From NCBI RefSeq assembly GCF_003725735.1, contig NZ_RJTM01000068.1, forward strand, positions 1 to 64,000: a stretch of DNA of 64,000 nucleotides. Direction: 5' to 3'. The position numbers and the translations under genes were made by a program. This DNA is from Sinomicrobium pectinilyticum. GTDB lineage: Bacteria > Bacteroidota > Bacteroidia > Flavobacteriales > Flavobacteriaceae. A model generated the notes under the pieces. The model ran no database searches. It had not been told where the DNA came from and was given only the letters and a program-made list of their open reading frames with translations. Positions 9,510 to 18,900 of this stretch are shown here, piece by piece. Numbering within the stretch: position 1 is the first letter of the stretch; each line of letters begins with the position of its first letter.

Positions 9510-10595
9510 TTACTCTGCATACATGTCCAGGTTCGCTATCACTTCTTTCGGTTTTTCAACTTCATAAGCGATCTTTTCACCGTCCTTCACCATCCGGATG
9601 CCCTCGAGTAATATTTTGTCGTTTACGGACAACCCTCCATCTACAATGAATAAATGCGGTAATTCTGCTTTTATGGAAATCTCCCTTTGCCTGACACGGC
9701 CATCTTTATCGATGACAAAAACAAATTTTTTACTCAGAACCTCAAAGGTTGCTTTTTGGGGTATGATCAATACATCCTTTAAGGGGACTTCCATAAGAAT
9801 GCTCCCGGTTTCACCATGTCTTAAAAGTCTCTTGGGATTGGGGAAAGTGGCCCGGAAAGGGATATTCCCGGTTTCGTTGTCAAAGTCGGCCTCTATGGTT
9901 TCTACTACTCCCGGTTGTTCGAAAAGCCGGTTGTTTGCCATCAGGAGGTTAACCGCCGTCTGGTTATCTTCTTCGGCTTTCGACATATAATCCAGGTATT
10001 CGGCTTCGGTAACATTATAATACACCCATACTTTACTGTTGTCAGACAATTCGGTGAGTAGCTCTCCTTCTTCGAGGTAACTGCCCAGCCTTACGTGGAA
10101 GCGGTCGATAATCCCGTCAAAAGGAGCCCGGATTTCGGTAAACTGCAGATGCACTCTCGAAAGTTCCATTTCGGCTTTAGCTTTGTTCAGCCTTGCTTTG
10201 GCCATGGCCAGCTCATTGGGGGCTACTACGTCGCTGTCTGCCAGCTTCTTGGTGTTCTGGTATTCGATTTCCGCAAATTCGGCCTCAGCCTCGGCTTTTT
10301 GCAGTTCGGCCTGATAAAGGTTGGGCATAATGCGAAACAGCAATTGTCCCTTTTTAACAAATTGTCCTTCGTCTACATAAATGTTTTGCAGATAGCCCCT
10401 TTCCTGGGCTCTCAGTTCTATGTGTTGTATGGAATGTACCTGCGCCACATAGTCTTTGGTAATCAGGGTGTCCTTCCTTATAGGAGTTGTGGCAAGATAT
10501 TTCGTACCCTCTCCTTTTTTTTCTTTTTCAGTGTTGCAACTTGTGTGGCAAAGCAGGGCACACAAGCCAGTAAGCATGAGAATTTTCCTCATCAT
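9510..10595 (-). CDS. RND efflux periplasmic adaptor (membrane fusion protein), lipoprotein
   Basis: The start at 10595 gives a 361-residue protein beginning with a lipoprotein signal peptide (MMRKILMLTGLCALL, lipobox HTSC). An in-frame upstream extension would bury that signal, so it was not used. After the lipid anchor come the lipoyl/barrel-sandwich halves (ELRAQERGYLQNIYVDEGQFVKKGQ and IRAPFDGIIDRF), a helical hairpin (AELQKAEAEAEFAEIEY) and the beta-barrel and membrane-proximal domains. The protein bridges the AcrB-like pump and the TolC-like channel. It is the first gene of the efflux operon. Confidence 0.93.
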   Translation of the reverse strand: MMRKILMLTGLCALLCHTSCNTEKEKKGEGTKYLATTPIRKDTLITKDYVAQVHSIQHIELRAQERGYLQNIYVDEGQFVKKGQLLFRIMPNLYQAELQKAEAEAEFAEIEYQNTKKLADSDVVAPNELAMAKARLNKAKAEMELSRVHLQFTEIRAPFDGIIDRFHVRLGSYLEEGELLTELSDNSKVWVYYNVTEAEYLDYMSKAEEDNQTAVNLLMANNRLFEQPGVVETIEADFDNETGNIPFRATFPNPKRLLRHGETGSILMEVPLKDVLIIPQKATFEVLSKKFVFVIDKDGRVRQREISIKAELPHLFIVDGGLSVNDKILLEGIRMVKDGEKIAYEVEKPKEVIANLDMYAE

Positions 10596-10750
10596 AACTT
10601 TAATTTTTAATAATGCGGTTTGGTAGAAGATTTTAGTAATATGTATGGCAATGGCACGGGAGAATACGTGGTTCCTTACGGCAAAAAATTGCTGCAGAAT
10701 ATTTCCGTACCAAAAAAAATACAAAGGGAGTGCAGGAGAAAACCTTTATT

Positions 10751-10762
10751 CAGGCATGCCTG
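10751..10762. promoter_or_regulatory. 12-bp perfect palindrome upstream of the efflux operon
   Basis: CAGGCATGCCTG is its own reverse complement and is flanked by TT and CTGAA. It lies in the 179-base gap between the orphan membrane-protein gene and the adaptor gene. It could be an operator for the efflux operon or part of a 3' hairpin of the upstream gene. No regulator is identified. Confidence 0.35.
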
Positions 10763-10774
10763 CTGAAAGATAAA

Positions 10775-11206
10775 TCATATCCGGAATACGCGGAAACGGA
10801 TATATAGAGGTGTTAATGATAAAAAAAGGAAAAATTGCTTGGAGAAAAATAAGCGTTTTCTGGCGTGGTAGAGGAAATTGCCAAAAATAAGAGCATAAAA
10901 AAGAGCAGTAATATTTGTATTGCTGCTCCCCGGATGTTTTTTAAATGAGATTAACTCGTTGTATTCTTCTTCGATATTTCTTTCTTCGGTTTCGTGGCCT
11001 CGTTGTTCCCTGTCGAGGGAAGCAGAGCGGATAACGAAGTCCGGCTTGTCCTGTATGGCATCAAAACCGGCAAACTCGTAACTCTCCATGTCGGAGACCG
11101 AGGCTATGCATGAAGCAATATCCCGATCTATATGAGCGTGAAGCAGATTATATCCGCTCAAAAGAAAAACGCTCAACGATATAAAAAACCGAATTACTAA
11201 TTTCAT
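10775..11206 (-). CDS. Small hypothetical envelope protein upstream of efflux genes
   Basis: I do not recognise a named family for this 143-residue protein. It has an N-terminal signal peptide or signal anchor (residues about 1-24, ending LLHAH), then an acidic region with charged stretches (EERNIEEEYNEL, residues 75-85). A hydrophobic segment follows at about 99-113 (ITALFYALIFGNFLY), then an aromatic and basic tail ending FRVFRI. This suggests an envelope protein with one or two membrane contacts. It lies on the same strand as the RND genes, 179 bases upstream of the adaptor, and could share their promoter. Coding status is supported by the signal sequence and hydrophobic organisation, not by homology. 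Confidence 0.6.
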   Translation of the reverse strand: MKLVIRFFISLSVFLLSGYNLLHAHIDRDIASCIASVSDMESYEFAGFDAIQDKPDFVIRSASLDREQRGHETEERNIEEEYNELISFKKHPGSSNTNITALFYALIFGNFLYHARKRLFFSKQFFLFLSLTPLYIRFRVFRI

Positions 11207-11593
11207 ATCGGCGTCAAAACTAAAGAAAGTTAATTAGCCAGACAAGAGGTTCTTCGTTAAATAATGTTAGATTTTCGTAAAGCTTATTTTAAAAAGGGAT
11301 TTTTTGAATTTATTGGAGTTTTTTCTTCCAATTTTCCGATGTTTTTAAGGGAAGAAACGTGCTTTTCCTTATTATTATGCATGTTACCCCCTGAAAAAGA
11401 GGGGCGATAGGGTAATTTACGTAAGTTTTATGGATATAAACTTGTAAAAGAGAAGTCATGCTTTTACGGACTAAGGAAATTTACGGTAAAAATGTCCACT
11501 GTTTTATGGGGCCATATTAAAAGTAAAGAGACCACAATGGTTATTGCAGTCTCTTTACTAAAAATACTTTTTTAATTGAAGAATGTTATTCCA
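11207..11593. other. Intergenic region without a gene
   Basis: This AT-rich stretch separates two minus-strand genes. It holds the terminator at 11522-11559 and presumably the promoter of the small envelope protein. No open frame with a signal sequence or conserved motif was seen, and no convincing Bacteroidota promoter (TTTG / TAnnTTTG) could be fixed. Confidence 0.5.
11522..11559 (-). terminator. Intrinsic terminator of the PepSY-like gene
   Basis: Arms AGTAAAGAGAC (11522-11532) and GTCTCTTTACT (11549-11559) pair over 11 bp, with an extra inner CAAT/ATTG stem. On the minus strand the stem is followed by TTTTAAT. It lies 35 bases past the stop of the small secreted protein. Confidence 0.7.
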
Positions 11594-11890
11594 TTATTTC
11601 TGGATCCATTCTCCGTTTTCGTTAGCATAAAGAACAGTGGATTCTTCACCGATGGTGACTTCCAGTTTGTATTCTTTAGCTTCGTTTACAGATGCTTTGT
11701 CTATAGTAGCTCCGGCATAATCTCTCTCTAAAGCCTCTGTAATTGCAGCAGGAACTTCATCTGCAGAAATTTCTGTAAATTCTTCCTGGTTAACTGTGAT
11801 TACCAGGTTCTCGTTAGCATCTATGGTAGTTGCTGCCTGGGTAGCAAATCCTCCTAAAACTAATGCTGCTGCTAAAAATAAATTTTTCAT
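11594..11890 (-). CDS. Small secreted PepSY-like protein
   Basis: The start at 11890 gives a 98-residue protein with a clean signal peptide (MKNLFLAAALVLGGFATQAA). An upstream in-frame start would place about 19 polar residues before it. The mature part contains a single PepSY-like (DUF2874-type) fold: VPAAITEALERDYAGATIDKA forms the helix and YKLEVTIGEES, then VLYANENGEWIQK, the strands. These small periplasmic proteins are common in Bacteroidota and are thought to bind or inhibit partners, though their roles are mostly unknown. It is monocistronic, with its own terminator, and divergent from the YeiH-type gene. Confidence 0.8.
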   Translation of the reverse strand: MKNLFLAAALVLGGFATQAATTIDANENLVITVNQEEFTEISADEVPAAITEALERDYAGATIDKASVNEAKEYKLEVTIGEESTVLYANENGEWIQK

Positions 11891-12256
11891 GATTTTATGT
11901 TTTTTGTTAAACTTATATACTTGTGATGAGTATATTGAAATTTTCATGCCATATCATTAGGGTTTATGTAATAGATTGTTTTTCAGTGGTTTTTGAATAT
12001 TTGGAATTATTGAGATCGTGTGTAATTCCACATATGGAGATATTATTTGTATAAAAAATATACACTTTTGTATTTATATTGCTTTGATATACAAATTTAT
12101 TAATGTCCGTCGATAATAGTAATTACGGTTTTTCGGATAAGCCCGATGGCAACAGGAAGGGAGAGCACCTATCTATTTTCCCATAGGTGTAGGGCATATA
12201 GGTGATTTTTATTAATTTGCCGGTTTGTTGACTTAACCGATCATACTATAATTTAC
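11891..12256. other. Divergent intergenic region with several inverted repeats
   Basis: This gap separates the PepSY-like gene (minus) from the YeiH-type gene (plus). It holds a 9-bp inverted repeat ATTTGTATA (12045-12053) / TATACAAAT (12088-12096) in AT-rich DNA, and the ATAGGTG heptamer cluster at 12166-12204. No coding sequence was seen. Confidence 0.5.
12166..12204. promoter_or_regulatory. ATAGGTG heptamer cluster upstream of the YeiH-family gene
   Basis: CACCTAT at 12166-12172 is the reverse complement of ATAGGTG, which occurs at 12183-12189 and again at 12198-12204. The first two can pair as a 7-bp hairpin, and the last two are direct repeats 15 bp apart. The cluster ends 52 bases before the start codon, consistent with an operator or a leader structure. 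Confidence 0.4.
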
Positions 12257-13915
12257 ATGGGACGCGCTTTGAAAAATGAAGATACCTGGGCCATAATCAT
12301 AGGCTTTTTTCTAATACTCACCGGACTTGTCGTCTTTTTTATAAGTCCCTACTCCGGAATAAAGCAGGAGAATAAGTTGCTTCTGGAAGAATTAAAGCAG
12401 GAATCATTTCCTTATAAAACGGTGAAATGGTACCAGGTTTCGGAAAGAAAATCCGCTTTATCATCATCAGGTACACCGGCAGGCGACATTATACATAAAC
12501 TGTTGCGAAGCCCTGTCAAATGGGAGTATAATCCTGTAAAATCGTTGTATAAAGAGCAGGCCCTTGATAAAACTGCAATCGCGAGAGCAGAGAATAAGCT
12601 TTCCGGGCTGGAAGAAGAAGCTCTTACCCTTCATCGTCAGTTTATTCGTCAGGGAGCGTCCGGTTCTCAAGCCGCACATGATGCCGGTGAGGCCGCGGCA
12701 ACATGGTATGAAGCCGGTAAAGCGCTAGATAAAATACGAAAAAACAGTTCGTCTTATAATTTATTGTGGACATTGCCTTTATTAGCTTTGATATTGGGGC
12801 TTTTGTTTTCCGTGGGAGGATATTATATGGGATATGGTTTCCGATCGTTTTTCACAGGTTTTCTCGGAGTTTTTGCCCTGGCTTTGATTTCCTTTATTTT
12901 AGGCAAACAGGCGGAGGTGAGCTCTATGGGGTTCGGGTATCCTATATGGGGAATTGTTCTGGGCATGCTTATTTCCAATACGGTGGGAACGCCATCGTGG
13001 TTACTTCCCGCGGTTAAAACGGAATTTTATATTAAAACGGGACTGGTATTGCTCGGAGCGGAAATTCTTTTTGGCAAAATACTTTCCATTGGCCTTCCGG
13101 GTATATTTGTCGCCTGGGTGGTTACCCCGGTGGTACTGGTGCTTACATACTGGTTTGGACAGAAAGTATTGAAGATTGCCAGTAAATCTCTTAACATAAC
13201 CATTAGTGCGGATATGTCAGTCTGCGGCGTATCCGCTGCTATTGCCACGGCAGCGGCATCTAAGGCCAGTAAAGAAGAACTTACCCTTGCCGTAGGTCTT
13301 TCCATGGTGTTTACTTCTGTAATGATGGTGCTTTTACCGGCCTTTATCAATATGACAGGAATGCCCGAAGTACTTGGCGGTGCCTGGATAGGAGGTACTA
13401 TAGACGCTACAGGCGCGGTGGTAGCGGCGGGGGCATTTCTGGGAGAAACTGCTTTGCAGGTGGCGGCCACCATAAAGATGATCCAGAATATGCTTATCGG
13501 ATTGATCGCTTTTTTCGTAGCATATTATTTTGCACTCAAAACCAAAGATACCCCAGGGACGAAAGTGACGGCTAATGAGCTTTGGTTGCGTTTCCCGAAA
13601 TTTATTCTCGGTTTCGTAGGTGCATCCGTGCTTATTTCCCTTCTGTATTACTGGAGCGGTACAACCCTTGGAGAAGCACTCATAGACCGTGGCCTTATAC
13701 GGGGATTCACCAAGAACATCAGGGGATGGTTGTTTTGTCTGGCCTTTGTCAGTATTGGTCTTTCTGTTAATTTTAAGGAACTGAAATCCCATTTTAGCGG
13801 GGGAAAACCCCTGATCCTTTATGCTTGTGGCCAGCTTTTTAACCTGTTGCTTACCCTGGGAATGGCATATCTCATGTTTTATATCATATTTCCGGAAATC
13901 ACAGCAAACCTGTAA
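12257..13915 (+). CDS. YeiH-family (UPF0324, putative sulfate exporter) membrane protein with N-terminal extension
   Basis: The C-terminal two thirds of this 552-residue protein match the YeiH/UPF0324 family: about ten hydrophobic helices starting near residue 168, with ISNTVGTPSWLLPAVKTEFYIKTG, then ISADMSVCGVSAAIATAAA and later GGTIDATGAVVAAGAFLG. Typical YeiH proteins are about 350 residues. This one adds roughly 165, namely an N-terminal membrane helix (about 11-31) and a soluble helical segment of about 130 residues. The family is annotated as a putative sulfate exporter, but experimental support is thin. Its stop codon overlaps the next start by one base (TAATG), so the next gene is probably translationally coupled. 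Confidence 0.85.
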   Translation: MGRALKNEDTWAIIIGFFLILTGLVVFFISPYSGIKQENKLLLEELKQESFPYKTVKWYQVSERKSALSSSGTPAGDIIHKLLRSPVKWEYNPVKSLYKEQALDKTAIARAENKLSGLEEEALTLHRQFIRQGASGSQAAHDAGEAAATWYEAGKALDKIRKNSSSYNLLWTLPLLALILGLLFSVGGYYMGYGFRSFFTGFLGVFALALISFILGKQAEVSSMGFGYPIWGIVLGMLISNTVGTPSWLLPAVKTEFYIKTGLVLLGAEILFGKILSIGLPGIFVAWVVTPVVLVLTYWFGQKVLKIASKSLNITISADMSVCGVSAAIATAAASKASKEELTLAVGLSMVFTSVMMVLLPAFINMTGMPEVLGGAWIGGTIDATGAVVAAGAFLGETALQVAATIKMIQNMLIGLIAFFVAYYFALKTKDTPGTKVTANELWLRFPKFILGFVGASVLISLLYYWSGTTLGEALIDRGLIRGFTKNIRGWLFCLAFVSIGLSVNFKELKSHFSGGKPLILYACGQLFNLLLTLGMAYLMFYIIFPEITANL

Positions 13916-14148
13916 TGAAGAATAAAATAGTAAAACTGATTGCTGTCGTTATTGCTATTCTGCTCGTGCAGTTGGCCCTGCTCTGTGTCCACCGTAACCT
14001 GCCCGGTTATGAAAGGTTCCGGGATTGTGCGGAAAAGACAGATGTGGATATGAACGCATTGTTCTATTCCGAGGAGAAACACACCAGTGATGCGGCACGC
14101 TGCCTGCGGGATAAAGTCAGAAAAATGGAAGAGGTAAACGCACCTTGA
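13915..14148 (+). CDS. Small membrane-anchored protein coupled to the YeiH-type exporter
   Basis: This 77-residue protein has one N-terminal membrane helix (about residues 6-25, VKLIAVVIAILLVQLALLCV) and a soluble tail with two cysteines (Cys38 and Cys63) and mixed charge. Its ATG overlaps the TAA of the exporter gene by one base. That strong coupling suggests a subunit or accessory factor made in fixed ratio with the transporter. I recognise no named family. The paired cysteines in a presumably periplasmic tail could form a disulfide. Coding status rests on the coupling and membrane-anchor organisation. Confidence 0.65.
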   Translation: MKNKIVKLIAVVIAILLVQLALLCVHRNLPGYERFRDCAEKTDVDMNALFYSEEKHTSDAARCLRDKVRKMEEVNAP

Positions 14149-14427
14149 AATTCAAAAAAGCTTTCCTGTGTTTTTTAATTTTGGAGTGGTGAATCGATGG
14201 GATATACAGGTGGAAATATTTTGGTGAGTACACTGAAAATTTATTTTGCCACGAATTCACGAATAATTTATAAAGAATTCCCTTATTATCCGTGAACCAG
14301 GGCTAAAGTCTTTCCATTAATCTCAGGTTTTACGACGCCTTTGCCCCGGAGAAAACATAAACAAAATAATTTTCGGATATTCGTATATGTAAGGGATGTA
14401 AAAGATAAAAGGTAACTGCCGGATAAA

Positions 14428-15855
14428 ATGCAAACGGAATACGACGCCATAGTGGTAGGATCGGGACCTAATGGTCTTGCTGCCGCAATAAAACTTCAGT
14501 CCGAAGGCCTGGAGGTTTTGCTCGTGGAAGGAAAAGATACGGTAGGAGGGGGAATGCGGACGATGGAACTGACCCTGCCCGGCTTTCTGCACGATGTCTG
14601 TTCTGCTGTTCATCCCATTGCCATTGCCTCTCCTTATTTGTCCGGGCTTCCGCTTCACGAACATGGTCTGGAATACATTCTGCCTGAAGTGGATTGCGCA
14701 CATCCTTTTGACGATGGTTCGGCTGCCCACCTGGAACGTTCGGTGGAGCGGACGGCACGCTCATTAGGTGCCGACAAAGAGGTATACCTGGATCTGTACG
14801 GACCGTTTAAGAAAAACTGGAAGAAAATAGCCCCGGATGTGCTGGGACCACTGTCCATACCTTCACATCCGGCGGAAATGCTGAAATTCGGATTGAAAGC
14901 CCTGCAACCGGCTACGAGGTTTGCAAACCGTTTTACGACAGAGAAGGGCAGGGGACTATGGGCCGGTATGGCAGCCCATTCCCTGCAACCTTTGACCAAC
15001 TGGGCTACTTCGGCCATAGGGCTCGTACTTTGCGTGTCCGGACATACGGGAGGCTGGCCCATAGCAAAGGGAGGCTCTCAGAGCATTGCCACCGCCCTTG
15101 CCTCTTATTTTTCTTCTTTGGGCGGAACCATCCGGACCGGGTTGCATGTGGAGTCGTTAGAACAGTTACCATCTGCCCGTGCGGTTCTTCTGGATGTTAC
15201 TCCCCGCCAGTTGCTGGAGATTGCCGGGCATAAATTTTCTTCGGTCTACAAATGGCAGCTCAGGCGTTATCGTTACGGGATGGGGGTATTTAAAATCGAC
15301 TGGTCCCTCGATGGTCCCATACCTTTTACGGCAGAAGTTTGCAGGAAGGCAGGTACGGTACACCTGGGGAATACGATGGAAGAAATAGTGTATTCCGAAA
15401 AAGAGGCGGAGAAGGGGAGGTTAGCAGATAAACCTTTCGTACTGCTGGCTCAGCAAAGTTTGTTCGACACCACCAGGGCGCCGAAAGGAAAACATACGGC
15501 ATGGGCCTACTGCCATGTACCTCATGGTTCCGCAGAAGACCGTACTGCCATTATTGAAGAGCAGGTAGAGCGTTTTGCGCCGGGGTTCAAAGACCTTATC
15601 CTCGCCCGGAATACCATGAATACCGGGGCTATGCAGGCGTACAACCCTAATTACATAGGAGGAGATATTAACGGAGGGATTATTGATATCCGTCAGCTTT
15701 TTACCCGTCCGGCGCTCAGGAAATCTCCATACCGCACTTCCGCAAAAGGCCTGTACCTCTGTTCTTCTTCCACACCACCCGGAGGAGGGGTCCATGGAAT
15801 GTGCGGATATCATGCTGCCATGAGGGTATTGAAAGATATGGGGTTCCAACGGTAA
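14428..15855 (+). CDS. FAD-dependent oxidoreductase, phytoene dehydrogenase-related
   Basis: This 475-residue flavoprotein has an N-terminal Rossmann dinucleotide-binding fold (YDAIVVGSGPNGLAAAIKL, residues 4-22, then the acidic residue of LLVEGKDT). The C-terminal FAD motif is SSSTPPGGGVHGMCGYHAA (about 449-467). The layout matches the phytoene desaturase-related NAD(P)/FAD oxidoreductases (COG1233), which act on lipids, carotenoids or other hydrophobic substrates. No carotenoid biosynthesis genes are adjacent, so the substrate is open. The gene stands alone: a 279-base gap lies upstream and the convergent HTCS gene follows. The ATG at 14428 starts nearly directly at the FAD motif, as is normal for the family. 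Confidence 0.85.
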   Translation: MQTEYDAIVVGSGPNGLAAAIKLQSEGLEVLLVEGKDTVGGGMRTMELTLPGFLHDVCSAVHPIAIASPYLSGLPLHEHGLEYILPEVDCAHPFDDGSAAHLERSVERTARSLGADKEVYLDLYGPFKKNWKKIAPDVLGPLSIPSHPAEMLKFGLKALQPATRFANRFTTEKGRGLWAGMAAHSLQPLTNWATSAIGLVLCVSGHTGGWPIAKGGSQSIATALASYFSSLGGTIRTGLHVESLEQLPSARAVLLDVTPRQLLEIAGHKFSSVYKWQLRRYRYGMGVFKIDWSLDGPIPFTAEVCRKAGTVHLGNTMEEIVYSEKEAEKGRLADKPFVLLAQQSLFDTTRAPKGKHTAWAYCHVPHGSAEDRTAIIEEQVERFAPGFKDLILARNTMNTGAMQAYNPNYIGGDINGGIIDIRQLFTRPALRKSPYRTSAKGLYLCSSSTPPGGGVHGMCGYHAAMRVLKDMGFQR

Positions 15856-15939
15856 CCCTGCTCCGTTACAATAAAAACGCAAAACTTCACCTCCGGAAGA
15901 TATGCATGAAACGAAGTAATCATTTCGGTCCCGGACCAC

Positions 15940-18900
15940 CTATTTAACTGCAGCTTCCAGTTCTTTCTCCCTGTACACCGTGGGGGTTACGCCGTAAAAT
16001 TCCTTAAAACCGGAAGAGAATTTGGATACATTAGAAAAACCTGTGGCATACGCTACTTCCGTTATACTCAGGTTTTTCGAAATCAAAAGTTCCCCGGCCT
16101 GTTTCAGACGTATGTTCCGGATAAAATCACGGGGGGACTGGTTGGTGAGTTCTTTTAATTTCCGGAACAGGTGAACGCGGCTGATACCGATTTCCGATGC
16201 CATCATTTCCACCTGGAGTTCCGGGTTACTAATGTTATCGTTAATAAGCCGGGTCACTTTTTGTAATAGTTTTTCGTCCGCCGATTTAATATCAATTTTG
16301 CAGGAGGAGTCTTCTTTGACCTGATTTCCGCTGTATATGTTTTTGAGCAATTCCCTGTTTTTAATAAGGTTACGGACCGTCTTTTTAAGGATATCCATAT
16401 TAAAGGGTTTGGAGAGATAAGCATCGGCCCCGGTTGCCAATCCTTCAATATTATCATTTACCGTGGTTTTTGCAGTGAGCAGTATTACCGGTATGTGGTT
16501 GATATTGACATTTTGCTTGATCCTTTTACAAAGTGTAATCCCGTCTATTTCGGGCATTTTAACATCACTGATAATGAGGTCCGGATTTTTTTGCAGGATA
16601 CGGACAATGGCCTGTTTGCCGTTACAACATTCCGCAACATGGTATAAAGGGGCCAGTTCCTTATGAAGGTAATTGCGGATATCCTCGTCGTCATCTACGA
16701 TGAGGACATTGTATTTGGTTTTGGACTGTACATGCCTGTCTTCGGTATCCGGATAAAAATTAGTGATGTAGGGTTCTCTTTTAGGCTCGTACTCCTGTGA
16801 CAAGACGTTCTGTTGTGAGGAAGGCCCCATTCCGAAATGATGTGCTCCGAGTGGGATATCTATGATAAAAGAAGCCCCTTCGGAATCCGTGTTGTTTTCT
16901 GCCCGGATGGTACCGTGATGAAGGCCCACGATGGAGCGGGTAAAATGAAGCCCTATCCCTGTTCCCTCCGTAGGTTTATCTGTATTCGGATTCTGGTAAA
17001 AACGGTTAAAGATACGTTCTGTTTCCGCCGGTTTGATTCCTCTTCCGTTGTCTTTTACGGTTATCCTGGCATAGTCTTCACCGTTGCTGTATTTAACAGT
17101 TTCCAGTGCCAGCAGGATAGTACCGTTGTCCGGGGTAAATTTAAAGGCATTGGAGAGCACATTCTGAATCACCTTGTCAAAATATGCAGGGTCTGCGTAC
17201 ATGTATAACGAAGGCGTGCTATGACGGAATTCGAAATGGATGTTCTTGGTTTGTATCTGGTCTTCAAAAATGGTACATACTTTATGAATAAAGCCGATGA
17301 TCTCTGTTTTTTGAAATTGCAGGGTTATTTGTCCTTTATCTATTTTCCTGACATCTATCAGCTGGTTGATAAGGTGGAGGATACGTTCGGAATTCCGCTG
17401 TATGAGTTTGTAGCTTCGTTGCCGTTCCGGATCGTTATCTGAGCGGATAAGTTTATTCAGTGGATTGATAATTAGTGAAATAGGTGTTTTTATTTCATGC
17501 GAAATATTAATAAAAAACTGTAGTTTGGCTTCGTTTATCTGATTGTTATATTGCTGCTTCCGGATTTTTTGCCTGGTTTTATACCGCTGATGGATCTGGT
17601 GGTAGATCAGCACACCCATTAGTATGATAAGCACCACATAGCATATTTTTGCTGTTACTGAAGCATACCACGGCGGAGAAATGATTATAGTGATCGTTTC
17701 GGGTGTGGAAAAGGTCTTGTTTTCCCTGGCTTTTACCCGGAACGTATAAGTTCCGGGGACGAGGTCGTTAAAGGTAATATTATTGCCCACCTGTCTCAGG
17801 CTTACCCAATCGTTCCTATTCAGCGAATAGTAATAGGTGATCTTTTCGGGAGAAGTAAAATTGGCAGTGGCGAATTCAATGCTGAACGTGTTGTCGTGAT
17901 GGGCAAGGCGTACGGTATCGGATTCCGTGATATTTTTATCGATAATATCGTGGTCCCCTGATTTCATTCCCTTTTTTACTTCCTTGTTCTGGACGTAAAA
18001 AGCCGTAATTTTTACATCGGGTGTTTTTCCGCCATCTTTAATGGAGTCCGGATCAAAAAGGGTTACCCCATTGGTCCCGCCGAAAATAATTTCTCCGGAA
18101 CTATCGGAATAGACCGCTCCTTTGCTGAATTCATTTCCCTGAAGGCCATCATTAATGTAATAATTGATAAAATGCTGTTTTTGGGTATTCAGTTTGGATA
18201 TGCCGTAATGCGTACTTATCCATAGGTCACCTTTTTTATCTCCTTTGACAGCACAGATAAAGTCGCTGGACAAGCCATCGGCATTAGTGAATTTTTTCAG
18301 GTAGCCGGGCTTCGGGGACTTGCGGTACAGACCTTCGGAAGTACCTATCCAAAGGTTTTTTTGAGTGTCTTTATAAAGCGTATAAATAATATTTTTGCTG
18401 AGTGTATGGTTGGTATGTTCGCCCGTGGTAAAGGACATGGTGTTGAGGTCGAGGAAACTCAGCCCGTCATAGGTGCCGATATATAACCGGTTGTCGTCCG
18501 TATAGAGCAAACAGTTTATCCACTTATTGTGCAGCCGGTCGTCCGTATTGCTACCGGACCCTCGGCAATGCCTGGTGACTTTGCCGGTTTGCAGGTTAAG
18601 GGAAAACAATCCTGCACCCATAGAACCTATCCAAAGATTTTTGTCATTGTCTTCCGTTATGGCATAAATGCTCTCTACTTTGTGCAGCTGATCGTCGACA
18701 ATCTGGTCTACGTAATCAAATTTCCCAGTTTTACGGTCTACTTTTGCCATGCCTTTCAGATAGGAACCTATCCATAAATTATGCTCCGAATCTTCGAAAA
18801 CCGACATAATGGTAGCAGGAGCGTTCGGAGGGGCAAAATGCGCCACCTGTCTGCCATCCGCAGATACACCGTAAAGCCCGTCCCCATCCGTCCCTACCCA

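Noticed and set aside
14149-14427. CACGAATTCACGAAT string in the gap before the FAD oxidoreductase
   Set aside because: It resembles half of a palindromic repeat, but the inverted partner (ATTATCCGTGAAC) pairs poorly, so I did not annotate a repeat.
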